This document shows, piece by piece, positions 18,507 to 27,868 of a DNA stretch of 64,000 nucleotides. A program made the position numbers and the translations under genes. Source of the DNA: Autumnicola sp041679265 (lineage in GTDB: Bacteria > Bacteroidota > Bacteroidia > Flavobacteriales > Flavobacteriaceae); the NCBI RefSeq assembly GCF_041679265.1, contig NZ_JBGFSM010000003.1, positions 186,001-250,000 on the forward strand, read 5' to 3'. Under the pieces are notes generated by a model. That model was not told the origin of the DNA. It saw only the letters and a list, made by a program, of their open reading frames with translations, and did not search any database. The first letter of the stretch is position 1, and each line of letters opens with the position of its first letter.

Positions 18507-18791
18507 ATGCCAACAAGTATTATTACCACAGACGACCTTCGGGAATTCAAAATGGAATTGCTCGAAGAACTAAGAAGTATTCTTTCCAAACAATCTTCCG
18601 GGACACTTAAACGCTTTTTAAAATCTTCCGAAGTTATGGATCTATTAAAAATTAGTCCTGGCACTTTGCAAAATTTTCGGATTAATGGTACGCTGCCTTA
18701 TACCAAGGTAGGCGGGATTATTTACTATGATATCCAGGAGATCCACCGGGTGATGGATGAAAATAGGGTACGAACCAATTTTGATTTATAA
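18507..18791 (+). CDS. Excisionase-type helix-turn-helix DNA-binding protein
   Basis: The 94-residue protein has a short N-terminal coiled segment, then a MerR/excisionase-like winged helix at about 35-90: FLKSSEVMDLLKISPGTLQNF, followed by NGTLPYTKVGGIIYYD. This is the family used by CTnDOT-type Xis proteins and by many regulators of mobile elements. It starts the block that leads into the replication genes (3 bases to the next gene) and may control excision or initiation. No integrase is next to it. Confidence 0.85.
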   Translation: MPTSIITTDDLREFKMELLEELRSILSKQSSGTLKRFLKSSEVMDLLKISPGTLQNFRINGTLPYTKVGGIIYYDIQEIHRVMDENRVRTNFDL

Positions 18792-18794
18792 AAG

Positions 18795-19547
18795 ATGAAT
18801 TATATAAAGCTACTTAACGCGGCTTTTTCAACATTCTTTTTTGATGACCGCCTGAACCCGACACATATCAGCCTATATATGGCTTTATTCCAGGAATGGA
18901 ACAGCAGCCGTTTTGCCGATAGATTTTTTGTAAACCGCAGAGAACTAATGCGTGTGGCCAAGATAGGCTCAAAATCTACCTATCATCGCTGTATCACCGA
19001 TCTGGATTCATGGGATTATCTCTCTTATTTTCCTTCCAATAATCCTTATAAAGGAAGTGAAATTAAGATGTCCATTTTCGGGACAACTGATGAACCGGTT
19101 GCGGGAGACTACGATCCCATATTGGAACAGGTTGCGGAACAGTACTATCCCATACGGGAACCAGTGATGTACCAGCACCATCCTATGAATGGACAGGTTG
19201 TGGACCCGCAGCGTCCCGTCAGTGGACAAGCATTGGTACCTTATATAAACAATACTAAACAAATAAACATTAATAAAAAGCCAAAGGGCAGGCAGGCCGT
19301 TTTAATTTTTTTTGAAGTTAAAGGTTTTCCTGCTGATGAAGGAAAAAAATTCTTCGAACATTACCAGGCTAATGACTGGAAAACAAGTGACGGAAACCAG
19401 GTACGGGACTGGCGGGCCTTAGCAATCCACTGGATGGAAAAAACCGAATTATTCAACGAGAAACAAAAGGAAACCAAAAAGAAAGCGTCCCATATTCGGG
19501 ACAACCTGCGAACCACTAAACTCAAAGATTATGGACAACCCCTCTAA
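18795..19547 (+). CDS. Replication-initiator-like protein of the mobile element
   Basis: The 250-residue protein begins with a winged-helix region (about 1-95) with TYHRCITDLDSWDYLSYFP, as in primosomal or Rep-like proteins that recognise an origin. A proline- and glutamine-rich repetitive linker follows (about 105-155). The C-terminal part carries an AWH-like stretch (WRALAIHWMEKTELF), similar to DnaD/DnaB-like tails that bind single-stranded DNA or helicase. It overlaps the next gene, an ATPase loader, by 17 bases. The pair therefore probably starts replication of the excised element. I do not assign a named family. Confidence 0.65.
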   Translation: MNYIKLLNAAFSTFFFDDRLNPTHISLYMALFQEWNSSRFADRFFVNRRELMRVAKIGSKSTYHRCITDLDSWDYLSYFPSNNPYKGSEIKMSIFGTTDEPVAGDYDPILEQVAEQYYPIREPVMYQHHPMNGQVVDPQRPVSGQALVPYINNTKQININKKPKGRQAVLIFFEVKGFPADEGKKFFEHYQANDWKTSDGNQVRDWRALAIHWMEKTELFNEKQKETKKKASHIRDNLRTTKLKDYGQPL

Positions 19548-20187
19548 AATTGCCGAAGGAGGCATGGAATATTCTTTAGGGAAATTTGATGGAAAATCTG
19601 TGCAATATGATTTTCCTAAAATCCTGGTGTATCTAAATGCCAAAGGAAAACTCCTCTTTGGAGAAAAATTTAAAATCTACAAAAAGGATAAAGAAATTTT
19701 ACTAAAGCTTTGCTCCTACTTTATTAAGGACAAAGAGAATTGCAGAAAATTTGGTATTGATGTAAATAAAGGAATCTTGCTTTCCGGACCCGTGGGATGT
19801 GGCAAAACGAGCCTTATGAAACTCTTACATTTCTTAGTGCCTCACCAGCGAAAATATGTAGTCATGCCCTGCCGTAATATAGTTTTTGCTTTTAATCATC
19901 TGGGTTACAAAACCATAGAAGACTATGGAGAAAGTAGTTTTTTCTGTTTTGATGATATGGGGGTAGAACCCATAGGACGCCACTACGGAAAGGATTGTAA
20001 TGTAATCGGGGAAATCCTGCTCTCACGTTATGACCTTTTTCTTGAGACCAACCTAAAAACCCACGCCACTACCAATCTTAACGCCGAAGAACTGGAAGAC
20101 CGCTACGGCAACCGGGTACGTAGCCGGATGAGGGAATTGTTTAATTTGATTGCTTTTGATACGCGGGCTGGGGATAAGAGAGTATAA
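19531..20187 (+). CDS. DnaC/IstB-like AAA+ ATPase, helicase loader
   Basis: The 218-residue protein has a Walker A motif (SGPVGCGKTSLMKL) at about 86-99, Walker B (FFCFDDMGVE) at about 142-151 and the sensor/arginine-finger region RYGNRVRSRMRELF near the end. This is the DnaC/IstB layout, in which the protein loads the replicative helicase on DNA. The overlapping upstream gene is a likely origin-binding partner. IstB function in an IS21 transposon is unlikely because no IstA is present. Confidence 0.85.
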   Translation: MDNPSKIAEGGMEYSLGKFDGKSVQYDFPKILVYLNAKGKLLFGEKFKIYKKDKEILLKLCSYFIKDKENCRKFGIDVNKGILLSGPVGCGKTSLMKLLHFLVPHQRKYVVMPCRNIVFAFNHLGYKTIEDYGESSFFCFDDMGVEPIGRHYGKDCNVIGEILLSRYDLFLETNLKTHATTNLNAEELEDRYGNRVRSRMRELFNLIAFDTRAGDKRV

Positions 20188-20287
20188 TCTGCTAAGATGC
20201 AAAACAAAATATGAGAATCCATAAGATTTATAATTAACACTTTATTATATTTATGGTGAATAAATAAGAGAATTGATTTTAGTTGAG

Positions 20288-20314
20288 AGCTAATGAATTA
20301 TCATTAGCTTTTTT
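20288..20314 (+). terminator. Rho-independent terminator before the Gabija genes
   Basis: AGCTAATGA (20288-20296) pairs with TCATTAGCT (20301-20309) around a four-base loop, and six T follow. It ends the replication operon, or attenuates a leader if the promoter of the next operon lies near the TATATTTA at about 20250. Confidence 0.85.
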
Positions 20315-20345
20315 ATTGCTTCAAAGCTATTGAAAGATATTTAAA

Positions 20346-22460
20346 ATGTATATACGTTCACTATCCATAAGAAATTTTAGAAATTTCTATAAGTCAAAAT
20401 TCATCTTCAAGAAGGGGATAAATACTATCATTGGAGAGAATGGCTCTGGTAAAACAAATTTGTTTTTTGCCTTACGGGTCCTAATTGACGATAAACTTCC
20501 AAGGTATATCAGGTTTCATAAATCTGACTTTAATAGAGGCCTAGGAAAATGGGCTGGTCATTGGATGATTCTATCAGTAACTTTTGAAGAACTGGATGCA
20601 AGTGAAGAAGCCCAAGTGCTTGCTGTTCAATCTTCAGGGAATATGGACGGAAGTAAAAAAACTGGAAGTTATGCGGTCTATTTTAGACCGAAATATCAAT
20701 TTAGGAAAGAACTTTATGATTACTCGCAAACACCTGATAAGAGTGTAGAAGGACTTCAACTTTATCTCGATAAGCTTACCATCGATGATTATGAAACATC
20801 ATATCTATGCAGGGGTACTGGAGATTTTAGCGACGACGACATTTACAAAAAATATGTTGGCGATTTTGAAGCTGTTGAATTTCCCAATCCAGATGATAAG
20901 GAAGAATTGATTTTTGGAACGTTTCTACCAAGAGAAATTAGCGTGCACAATGAAGTTTCCTGTACGTTTATCAAGGCACTTCGTGATGTTGAAAGCGACT
21001 TACGTTCTTATTCCACTAATCCTTTAATAAACTTGCTAAGAGGAAAAGAAAAAACGGTCGAGGTATCTAAACAAACCGATATAATTGAAAGCATCGACAA
21101 ACTCAATGACCAGATTAGCTCTCTTAAAGAAGTGAAAGAGGTTAAAGACGGAATTGATAAAAGTATTAAGGAGGCTGTGGGCACAACGTATGGGCCAAAT
21201 ATCGATGTAAAATCTGAACTTCCTAATGATATGGAAAAGCTACTACAGTCCCTAAAGTTATGGGTTGGCGACCCAGACGAAGAAGGCTATATGGGCAAAA
21301 TATGGGAGCTTAGTCTAGGTGGTGCAAATATGATTTACCTATCACTTAAATTATTAGAATATGAAAAAATTAGGACTGATAGAATCGCAAATTTTCTGCT
21401 AATAGAAGAACCTGAAGCGCATATTCATACACACATTCAAAAAACATTATTTGATAATGTGCAAACAAACAAAACCCAAGTTATTATTTCAACACACTCT
21501 ACGCATATTTCATCTGTTAGCCGTATAAGTTCAGTAAATATTCTAAGTAGAGGGAATAAGCAAACATTGGTATATCAACCATCAAACAATCTCGATGATG
21601 AGTTTATTGAAAGAGCTGAGAGATACCTAGATGCCATTAGAAGCAACTTGCTTTTTGCAAAAGGGGTTGTGCTCGTTGAAGGCGATGCGGAACAAATTCT
21701 CATACCTCAAATGTTCAAAAAGGCCTTTGGGATTTCGCTAGATGAAATTGGTGTTAGTCTTGTAAATATTGGAAGTACCGGTTTTAAAAATGTAGCAAGA
21801 CTTTTTCACAAGGATAGAATTCAAAAAAACTGTGCTATTCTCACCGACCTAGATGCGAGCATAGTTGATTTACCTGTCAACCAAGACGATGATTCTACAT
21901 ATCAAAAACATTGCAGGGCCTCTCAGGCTAGTGGGGCAGAAAGAAAGGTAAAGCTGGATAAGTTTTGCAAGAACAACGATTTTTTGAATCCCTTCTACTC
22001 AGATTATACATTTGAGGTTGATTTTCTTATGAATGGCAATAGTCACGAATTCATAGAATCGCTTGATGAAATTTTCAAGCAGCAAGCAGCTAAAGATTCA
22101 TCAAAGAAAAAATTGAAAGATAAATCAGTTTCAGTTGCTGGCGTAGAGGTCTTAAGATTGGCCGATAAAAAAGGTAAGGGATGGCTGGCTCTGGTGGTTG
22201 CTGACAATTTAGTGTATAACACCTATATTCCTGATTACATCCTCAGAGCAGTAGCATTTGCTTCTTCCCATTTAAACAATGCATCGAAGGCTAAAACTGC
22301 CAAATACAGATTACATGAAATTAGCCGTAGTAAATCCAATAAGTATTATGATACTGCAAAAAAAGCAAGTTTTAAAGGCAAGGAAGACCAAGAGATTATC
22401 GATGAATTTGCAACCCTATTTTCCGATGACCAATTTACCAAATTCTTATCGTATTTATGA
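20346..22460 (+). CDS. gajA: GajA-like OLD-family nuclease with ATPase and TOPRIM domains (Gabija)
   Basis: In Gabija, GajA is an ATP-regulated nicking endonuclease that acts on phage DNA when nucleotides fall. This 704-residue protein has an SMC-like ATPase with Walker A GENGSGKTN at 30-38 and a signature/Walker B region near 320-360 (LSLGGANMIYLSL, LLIEEPEAHIHTH). The TOPRIM nuclease domain starts near 440 with VLVEGDAEQILIP and continues with TDLDASIVD. It is longer than the founding Gabija protein, the extra part lying in the insert and C-terminus. The stop overlaps the start of the UvrD-like helicase gene (ATGA), the classic gajA-gajB arrangement. Confidence 0.88.
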   Translation: MYIRSLSIRNFRNFYKSKFIFKKGINTIIGENGSGKTNLFFALRVLIDDKLPRYIRFHKSDFNRGLGKWAGHWMILSVTFEELDASEEAQVLAVQSSGNMDGSKKTGSYAVYFRPKYQFRKELYDYSQTPDKSVEGLQLYLDKLTIDDYETSYLCRGTGDFSDDDIYKKYVGDFEAVEFPNPDDKEELIFGTFLPREISVHNEVSCTFIKALRDVESDLRSYSTNPLINLLRGKEKTVEVSKQTDIIESIDKLNDQISSLKEVKEVKDGIDKSIKEAVGTTYGPNIDVKSELPNDMEKLLQSLKLWVGDPDEEGYMGKIWELSLGGANMIYLSLKLLEYEKIRTDRIANFLLIEEPEAHIHTHIQKTLFDNVQTNKTQVIISTHSTHISSVSRISSVNILSRGNKQTLVYQPSNNLDDEFIERAERYLDAIRSNLLFAKGVVLVEGDAEQILIPQMFKKAFGISLDEIGVSLVNIGSTGFKNVARLFHKDRIQKNCAILTDLDASIVDLPVNQDDDSTYQKHCRASQASGAERKVKLDKFCKNNDFLNPFYSDYTFEVDFLMNGNSHEFIESLDEIFKQQAAKDSSKKKLKDKSVSVAGVEVLRLADKKGKGWLALVVADNLVYNTYIPDYILRAVAFASSHLNNASKAKTAKYRLHEISRSKSNKYYDTAKKASFKGKEDQEIIDEFATLFSDDQFTKFLSYL

Positions 22461-24232
22461 TTTTAGATACTCTAAGCGACCAGCAAAAGGATGCCGTTGT
22501 TAAGGATGGTAATGTACTTCTAACTGCTTGCCCAGGGAGTGGAAAAACCCGCGTAATTATACATAAACTCGCCTATGCTTTAGAAAGCATTGATGAAGAC
22601 AGTAAACAAAGAATAGTTGCGCTTACTTTTACCGTAAGGGCTTCTGAAGAAATATATCGCAGATTAAATGCAATGGGTATCAATAGTAAACGAGTTTGGT
22701 CTGGCACTTTGCATTCGTTTTGCCTTGAGTGGATTATCAAACCTTATTCCTGCTATTTGCCAGAACTTGAAAACGGATTTTTAATAGCAGACGAAACTTA
22801 TGCCTCTGAAATCATAAGTGAACTTAAGGAAAAGCACAAATTAAAACCTATTGACCCAATTAATTTCAGATTTAATAGAGACGGCACATTTGCAGAGCCA
22901 AAAATAATTCAGAAAAGAGTTCTTAAAGATTACCATGAAAGATTGCAAGCGGAGAAATTAATTGATTTTGAACTTCTACTGTATTACTCTTACAAGCTCT
23001 TAACCAATCATCCGAAAATAAAAAAAACGCTATCAAATATTTTCAGCCTTATATGTGTTGACGAATATCAGGATACACAGGATTTGCTTTACGCAATTAT
23101 TTCTTCTATCGTAACGACCGGAGAAGGCAGTACACACCTTTTTTTAGTGGGAGATACAGACCAAGCTATCTATGCTTCTTTGGGTGGCGTTGCCAAGAGT
23201 CTAGAAGAAATACAGAATGAGTTGAATAATTTGCCTATTGAACAGCTTACACTTTCTGGAAACTATAGGTCAACTCAAAAAATTATTGATTTTTATTCTA
23301 TTTTTCAAACAAACCCAATTAAAATTGAAGCAATCGGTGCCAACAAAGACGCTGATGGCTTAATAACTTACAACGATACCGTTGACAAAGGACATTTGGT
23401 TGATGAGATAGCACGACTTATAAAACATAGCTTGGATAATGCAATTCCAGAGGATGAAATTTGCGTATTGGTACCGCAATGGTGGTTAATTACCACAATA
23501 ACAAAACAGCTTAGGGCAAAACTAACAGATGTAAACTTTGATGCTTCTGGTTTAGCACCAATGTCAAAAAACCGAAACAACATCTGGTATAAATTATCAA
23601 GGTTGTTCTTAACACAACCAAAGCCAAAAATATATTCATTGCGATACAAATGGTGTACTGAAATTATCGAAAATTTTAAAGAACATACCAACACAGAGTT
23701 CAATGAACAATATCAGACAGAGAGAAATGTATTAAGACTGATTAATTCGATAACATCCGATGAAACGGAAGGCATCGATTATCTAAATGATTGCTTTGAC
23801 CAATTTCTTGATGCTGTTGGTATTGACCAAAATATTCACGAGCAACTTCTTATAAATCGCAAGACTTTTTTTGATGTCATAAAAAGCCGTCTAGAAGACC
23901 CAACCTTTCAAGTACCAAGTGATATAGAATCTTTTATGAGTTTTTACAGGGAAATGTCAGGCGTGGTCATTAACACTTGTGTCGGTGTAAAAGGAGAAGA
24001 GTTTGAAACTGTTATTGCTTATGGCCTGTTGAAAGGTTATGTTCCTCATTGGAATGACATTTTTAATGCAGACCCTGTGGCAGCTTCCAAAAAACTACTT
24101 TATGTCATCTGTTCAAGAGCCAAGACCAATTTACATTTAATATCAGAAACAGGCAGACAAACTAGAGCTGGAAATCCACTAGAGATTACACCAGAATTAC
24201 AGGGATTAGATTTTGAATTTGATGAAATTTAA
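22457..24232 (+). CDS. gajB: GajB-like UvrD/Rep-family helicase (Gabija)
   Basis: GajB is the helicase-like partner that senses DNA ends or single strands and activates GajA. The 591-residue protein has the superfamily 1A motifs in order: Q-motif and Walker A ACPGSGKTR (24-32), motif II VDEYQDTQ (about 200), motif III GDTDQAIYASLGG (about 233), motif IV LSGNYRSTQKII, motif V GVKGEEFETVIAYGLL and motif VI YVICSRAKTNL. The start codon overlaps the gajA stop by four bases, so the two are translationally coupled. Confidence 0.88.
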   Translation: MILDTLSDQQKDAVVKDGNVLLTACPGSGKTRVIIHKLAYALESIDEDSKQRIVALTFTVRASEEIYRRLNAMGINSKRVWSGTLHSFCLEWIIKPYSCYLPELENGFLIADETYASEIISELKEKHKLKPIDPINFRFNRDGTFAEPKIIQKRVLKDYHERLQAEKLIDFELLLYYSYKLLTNHPKIKKTLSNIFSLICVDEYQDTQDLLYAIISSIVTTGEGSTHLFLVGDTDQAIYASLGGVAKSLEEIQNELNNLPIEQLTLSGNYRSTQKIIDFYSIFQTNPIKIEAIGANKDADGLITYNDTVDKGHLVDEIARLIKHSLDNAIPEDEICVLVPQWWLITTITKQLRAKLTDVNFDASGLAPMSKNRNNIWYKLSRLFLTQPKPKIYSLRYKWCTEIIENFKEHTNTEFNEQYQTERNVLRLINSITSDETEGIDYLNDCFDQFLDAVGIDQNIHEQLLINRKTFFDVIKSRLEDPTFQVPSDIESFMSFYREMSGVVINTCVGVKGEEFETVIAYGLLKGYVPHWNDIFNADPVAASKKLLYVICSRAKTNLHLISETGRQTRAGNPLEITPELQGLDFEFDEI

Positions 24233-24269
24233 AATGCCCAATTATTTTAAAAAATAGTGATATACAGTA

Positions 24270-24755
24270 ATGAAGCATATTGACGTCAAACAGAAATCAC
24301 TAGAAATTCAAAAAATAATATCTAGATATAAGAAAGAGAGTTTCGTGTGCTTTTTTGCTGATTTTATAAGACATCATCCGGAAAGAGGAAATATTGGTTT
24401 TTCGGAAAAATTCAAATCCAAGCTAAAGGATTCTTTATATCTTATAATGTTAAGGTTATCAAACTCAATTGAAGGTAATGAAGAACTTTATTATTCTAAG
24501 GAAAATGATTTAGTTCTTCAAAGAGTGGCAGATATTCTCTTGGAGATAGTTAGTTTCTATCTATCTGAAAACTATTCTGAAGACATATTTAAGGATATTT
24601 CTGATAAGAGGCAACAACTACTTGTGCACGAAATGGCATTCAAAAATTACTTTCAAAATGGCATACTAAACTATAGTGAACAGGAAATAAATAAGATAAT
24701 AAGGTTATTCAAGCCTTATCAAGACAAAATCCAGGAAAGATTAAAAATAGACTAA
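24270..24755 (+). CDS. Unrecognised protein after gajB, possibly the N-terminal part of a split gene
   Basis: The 161-residue product is largely helical, with no motif that I recognise. It begins 37 bases after gajB. Its stop codon (TAA at 24753-24755) is in the same reading frame as the next reading frame at 24831. The codons between them are all open, and the downstream frame has no early ATG. The two may therefore be one gene of roughly 570 codons interrupted by a nonsense mutation or read through. If genuine as it stands, it is a small accessory protein of the defence operon. Confidence 0.55.
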   Translation: MKHIDVKQKSLEIQKIISRYKKESFVCFFADFIRHHPERGNIGFSEKFKSKLKDSLYLIMLRLSNSIEGNEELYYSKENDLVLQRVADILLEIVSFYLSENYSEDIFKDISDKRQQLLVHEMAFKNYFQNGILNYSEQEINKIIRLFKPYQDKIQERLKID

Positions 24756-24830
24756 AAGACGCTAATTGATTTATGCAATCATTCAGAATTACTCTACCGT
24801 GAAAAATCCATTAAGTCTAAATCATTTATA

Positions 24831-25979
24831 TTGGATAAAAATTTTGATAAACTGGCTAGACTTTCTGCTAATGGGCTTTTGGAAGAGAATGAATTTACAG
24901 AAAGATTGTCAAAACTATCAGATGACACCCAAGAGAGTTTTTTAAGTTTTTGTGAAAAGCCTCACCAATGCTTACTTTTCACAAAACAAGACTATTCCTC
25001 TAATTTCAAGATAAACCATATTGACATCTTCTGTAAACTATTTTCGATTGATATTAAAGATATACACAACAACTTATTTTATTCACAGCAAAACCCTTTG
25101 GAGCGAAGACCTATCATAAGGCTTAAAAATGACAATTATTTACACGTTTGTCAAAAACAACTGCCTTCTGCTTTATATGACTTGCTTTATGAGACTCTTA
25201 CCAAGTCGAAAAAAGAAAAAGAACAACTAAATCTTAGAAGAGGGAAGGTTGTTTTGGAAAGCCATACCTTAATTATATTCAAAAAATTCTTCAAGAAGTC
25301 AAAAAGGGTGAAAATCTTCACTAACTATTACCTAAATAACCTACCTGAAGAAAAAGACATACTAATTTTGGTCGATGGTAACACCTATATCATTGAGTGT
25401 AAATCCTCTAGGTACAGAGAACCAAGACGAGATACTGAACAGGCATACAAAAGAATCAAATCAGATTTTAAGGAATGTATCCAGAAAGGTTATGGCCAAT
25501 GTTATCAAGTAGAGCAGGAATTATTGAATAACAAAACTGTTACCGTAAGCTATAAGAATGAGCACGAAGTACTTGAGACTAATAATATTAGTGAGATTTT
25601 TTCAATTGTAGTTACTTCAGAGAGGTTTGCTTCTATACAAACCGATTTAGGCTTATTGCTGAAAAAAGAAAACGATGAAGACCCGTATCCGTGGTCCATA
25701 TATTTAGATGATTTAGAAACTTTTTTGAAAACACTTTACATAAACTCAAATAATCCCTCTAGAAAGTTTTTTGAATTTTTGGAACACAGAGAGCTATTGC
25801 ACGGAAGATTAATAACCAATGACGAGTTAGATTTGTGTGCAATGTTTTTGAAAAACCCAAAACAATTCAAAGAAATCTGTAAAAGTGAATACGTTGTATT
25901 TACAGATCCAACATTACAGGATTATTTTGACAAGCTATATTTTAACAAAAAACTAAAATTTAAAGCAGAAGATTTGTAA
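24831..25979 (+). CDS. PD-(D/E)xK-like nuclease domain protein in the defence operon
   Basis: The start is given as a TTG at 24831, but the frame is open upstream to the stop at 24753, and no ATG occurs until late in the gene. From the TTG it has 382 residues. A restriction-endonuclease-like core is visible at about 170-200: DILILVDGNTYIIECKS, with the Asp and the Glu-x-Lys pair in the spacing of Mrr/NERD-type nucleases, followed by a helix with Arg and Gln residues. The N-terminal part is helical. It is followed directly by a GNAT-like gene with a TAATG overlap. The role in defence is inferred from the neighbours. Confidence 0.6.
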   Translation: MDKNFDKLARLSANGLLEENEFTERLSKLSDDTQESFLSFCEKPHQCLLFTKQDYSSNFKINHIDIFCKLFSIDIKDIHNNLFYSQQNPLERRPIIRLKNDNYLHVCQKQLPSALYDLLYETLTKSKKEKEQLNLRRGKVVLESHTLIIFKKFFKKSKRVKIFTNYYLNNLPEEKDILILVDGNTYIIECKSSRYREPRRDTEQAYKRIKSDFKECIQKGYGQCYQVEQELLNNKTVTVSYKNEHEVLETNNISEIFSIVVTSERFASIQTDLGLLLKKENDEDPYPWSIYLDDLETFLKTLYINSNNPSRKFFEFLEHRELLHGRLITNDELDLCAMFLKNPKQFKEICKSEYVVFTDPTLQDYFDKLYFNKKLKFKAEDL

Positions 25980-26374
25980 TGAATGTAAATGATGGTATTT
26001 CAGGAATAATCAATCATAATGGAGAAGTTATTCAAATTAAATTGGATATTAATTATCCTAAAATTAGTGGTTTTATCAAAAACCTTAAAAATCTAGTTTT
26101 CGAAATTGATTATGCTGAATTTGGAAACGTATTGAGAATTTATTTAATAAAGGTCTATACAAAAGAAAATGAGGAATTAGGAACAAAAGCAATAGCTTAT
26201 TTTGAAGATTGGGGTCGTAAAGCTGGATTTAAAAAAATTGTAGGCGAATTAGTAGATTGTAGAGATTCCTCAAACCCTGTCAAATTAAAAAATTTCTATT
26301 TAAAGAATCAATACTGTATTGAAGATACAGATGATGATTATATTTATGCTAACATCTCCAAGTCATTAATTTAA
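25979..26374 (+). CDS. GNAT-like protein, last gene of the Gabija operon
   Basis: The 131-residue protein starts inside the stop codon of the upstream gene (TAATG), so it is translationally coupled. The strand-helix pattern fits a GNAT acetyltransferase: the helix LGTKAIAYFEDWGRKAG, the following strand KIVGELVDC, and the terminal LKNFYLKNQYCIED segment typical of motif B. The pyrophosphate-binding loop (Q/RxxGxG/A) is not clear, so the protein may be a non-catalytic or diverged member. Substrate unknown. Confidence 0.55.
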   Translation: MNVNDGISGIINHNGEVIQIKLDINYPKISGFIKNLKNLVFEIDYAEFGNVLRIYLIKVYTKENEELGTKAIAYFEDWGRKAGFKKIVGELVDCRDSSNPVKLKNFYLKNQYCIEDTDDDYIYANISKSLI

Positions 26375-26428
26375 ATAATTCTCTAGTAATTACGATGATA
26401 ATTTTGGCAATTTCAATAAACAACTCCT

Positions 26429-27076
26429 TCATAATGCTTTATATAAATAGGTGTTTAATCTCATTAAAATGGTCAGTGCTATTTTTTTAATATTTTTAAG
26501 TGCTAAAATATAATCTGATTCATCGATGTTGCTCAAAAAACCCAACTCTATTAGCACAGAATTACAATAGTCCAACGTTTCCCGAAGCACCTGAAAATTC
26601 GAAAACTTCACTCCCCTACTCTCAAAACCCAAACTCTTATTTAGTTCATCTTGAATTAGAAACGCAAGCCAGGTAGCCTCATCTGAATACTTAGCTTTAG
26701 AATTAGCTACATAAACTTCAATCCCTCGCGCATTTGGATTATCCGAATGATTGCAATGCAAGGACACAAATAAATCGGCTTTTAGGACCTTGGGCTGTTT
26801 CGACCTATCCGATAAAGAAATGAGCGTATCCTTGTATCTGGTCAGATAAATGTCCAGGGGTTCATTTAATTCTTTATTTAACCTCAAAATTTCATTTGCA
26901 ATATTCAACACCACATCCTTTTCCTGAATACCATTTATTCCAACGGCACCGGAATCTTTTCCGCCGTGTCCCGGATCAATAACTATTATTTTTTGATCTG
27001 GTCTTCCCTGCCCGAAAATGAGACATATTTTCAAGAGTAAAATCACAAAACTGACGTTTTTAAGGGCGTTTTTCAT
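26429..27076 (-). CDS. N-acetylmuramoyl-L-alanine amidase (Amidase_3)
   Basis: The enzyme cleaves the bond between N-acetylmuramic acid and L-alanine in peptidoglycan. A signal peptide is followed by the zinc motifs of the AmiC/CwlD type: DPGHGGKDSGA, then a Glu in IQEKDVVL, a second His in SLHCNHSDN, and the catalytic Glu in IELGFLSN. I start at 27076 because this gives a normal signal peptide; an upstream ATG at 27100 adds eight residues. It faces the defence operon and is divergent from the tra operon, so it may open the wall for the mating channel. Alternatively it is cargo. Confidence 0.88.
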   Translation of the reverse strand: MKNALKNVSFVILLLKICLIFGQGRPDQKIIVIDPGHGGKDSGAVGINGIQEKDVVLNIANEILRLNKELNEPLDIYLTRYKDTLISLSDRSKQPKVLKADLFVSLHCNHSDNPNARGIEVYVANSKAKYSDEATWLAFLIQDELNKSLGFESRGVKFSNFQVLRETLDYCNSVLIELGFLSNIDESDYILALKNIKKIALTILMRLNTYLYKAL

Positions 27077-27265
27077 TTTCAGTTTTCGGGTTATCAACAA
27101 CTTACTTATTGAAATTCATAGAATTTGATGTCAAATAGCAGTATCGGAATTCAAACTAAACTAATTAATATTTTATTCACAAATAACTGATTTGCAGGTA
27201 TTTAAAGCCAAATATATGTAATTTTCCTTGAACGAAAACAACACAAAAATCTAAACTGTTCCGTT

Positions 27266-27553
27266 ATGAAAAAATCAATTTATTTGGCAACTTTTGTTTC
27301 ACTGCTCACAACATCCCTTTTTGCCCAGATCGGAGGAATCGAAGACTCCGTTAATGATGTTTCCGATACTGTTAGAACCATCTTCCCTATTATCCTTGGG
27401 GTTATTTTCCTTATTGGATTTCTTTTTAATGCCGGACATTTCTTTGGCGAAAATTCCGATCTCAAAAAAGGGATTACCCGTGTGCTGGTCTTTGTACTCA
27501 TTGCGGGAGCGGTAGTCGGCATCTTTACCTATCTAATCACCATTGTTGTGTAA
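27266..27553 (+). CDS. traE: Conjugation protein TraE (DUF4134, VirB2-like)
   Basis: The 95-residue protein has a cleaved signal peptide (residues 1-20, ending SLFAQ) and two hydrophobic segments at about 38-60 and 68-92. Size, topology and position as the first gene of the tra operon match the DUF4134/TraE family, a pilin-like component. It is followed after about 30 bases by TraF. Confidence 0.88.
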   Translation: MKKSIYLATFVSLLTTSLFAQIGGIEDSVNDVSDTVRTIFPIILGVIFLIGFLFNAGHFFGENSDLKKGITRVLVFVLIAGAVVGIFTYLITIVV

Positions 27554-27583
27554 GCCCCTAAGATGCTTTTAAAACTATGCTTT

Positions 27584-27868
27584 ATGAAAAAATTCGAGGT
27601 TTACAGAAATATGAGAAAAACGGCGATCATTTTTGGATTGCCTTTGTCCCTGTTTGCAATGATGATGGTTTCCATAGTGGCTTCACTCCTGGTCATTATC
27701 TTCTCCTTCAGCTTTGGTATTATCATAGGAGTCTTAAGCTTCAATTCTGCCTTTTATATCGTTTTAACGAGGATAACAAACAATCCCCAACTCTTCCAAC
27801 TGGAAGGTTCCTTCCCTAACATCGTCAGTAACCGAAAAAATTCAGGCTTATATTATGAAAAGGATTAA
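27584..27868 (+). CDS. traF: Conjugation protein TraF (DUF4133, VirB3-like)
   Basis: The protein of about 94 residues starts with EVYRNMRKTAIIFGL, then has two adjacent membrane segments and a cytoplasmic tail, as in VirB3-like TraF. I prefer the ATG at 27584 over the one at 27563, because family members begin close to the first membrane segment. The gene overlaps the TraG ATPase start by 14 bases. Confidence 0.85.
   Translation: MKKFEVYRNMRKTAIIFGLPLSLFAMMMVSIVASLLVIIFSFSFGIIIGVLSFNSAFYIVLTRITNNPQLFQLEGSFPNIVSNRKNSGLYYEKD

Noticed and set aside
19531..20187. IstB of an IS21 transposon
   Set aside because: No IstA or terminal repeats; it overlaps a replication-like gene, so a DnaC-type loader fits better.
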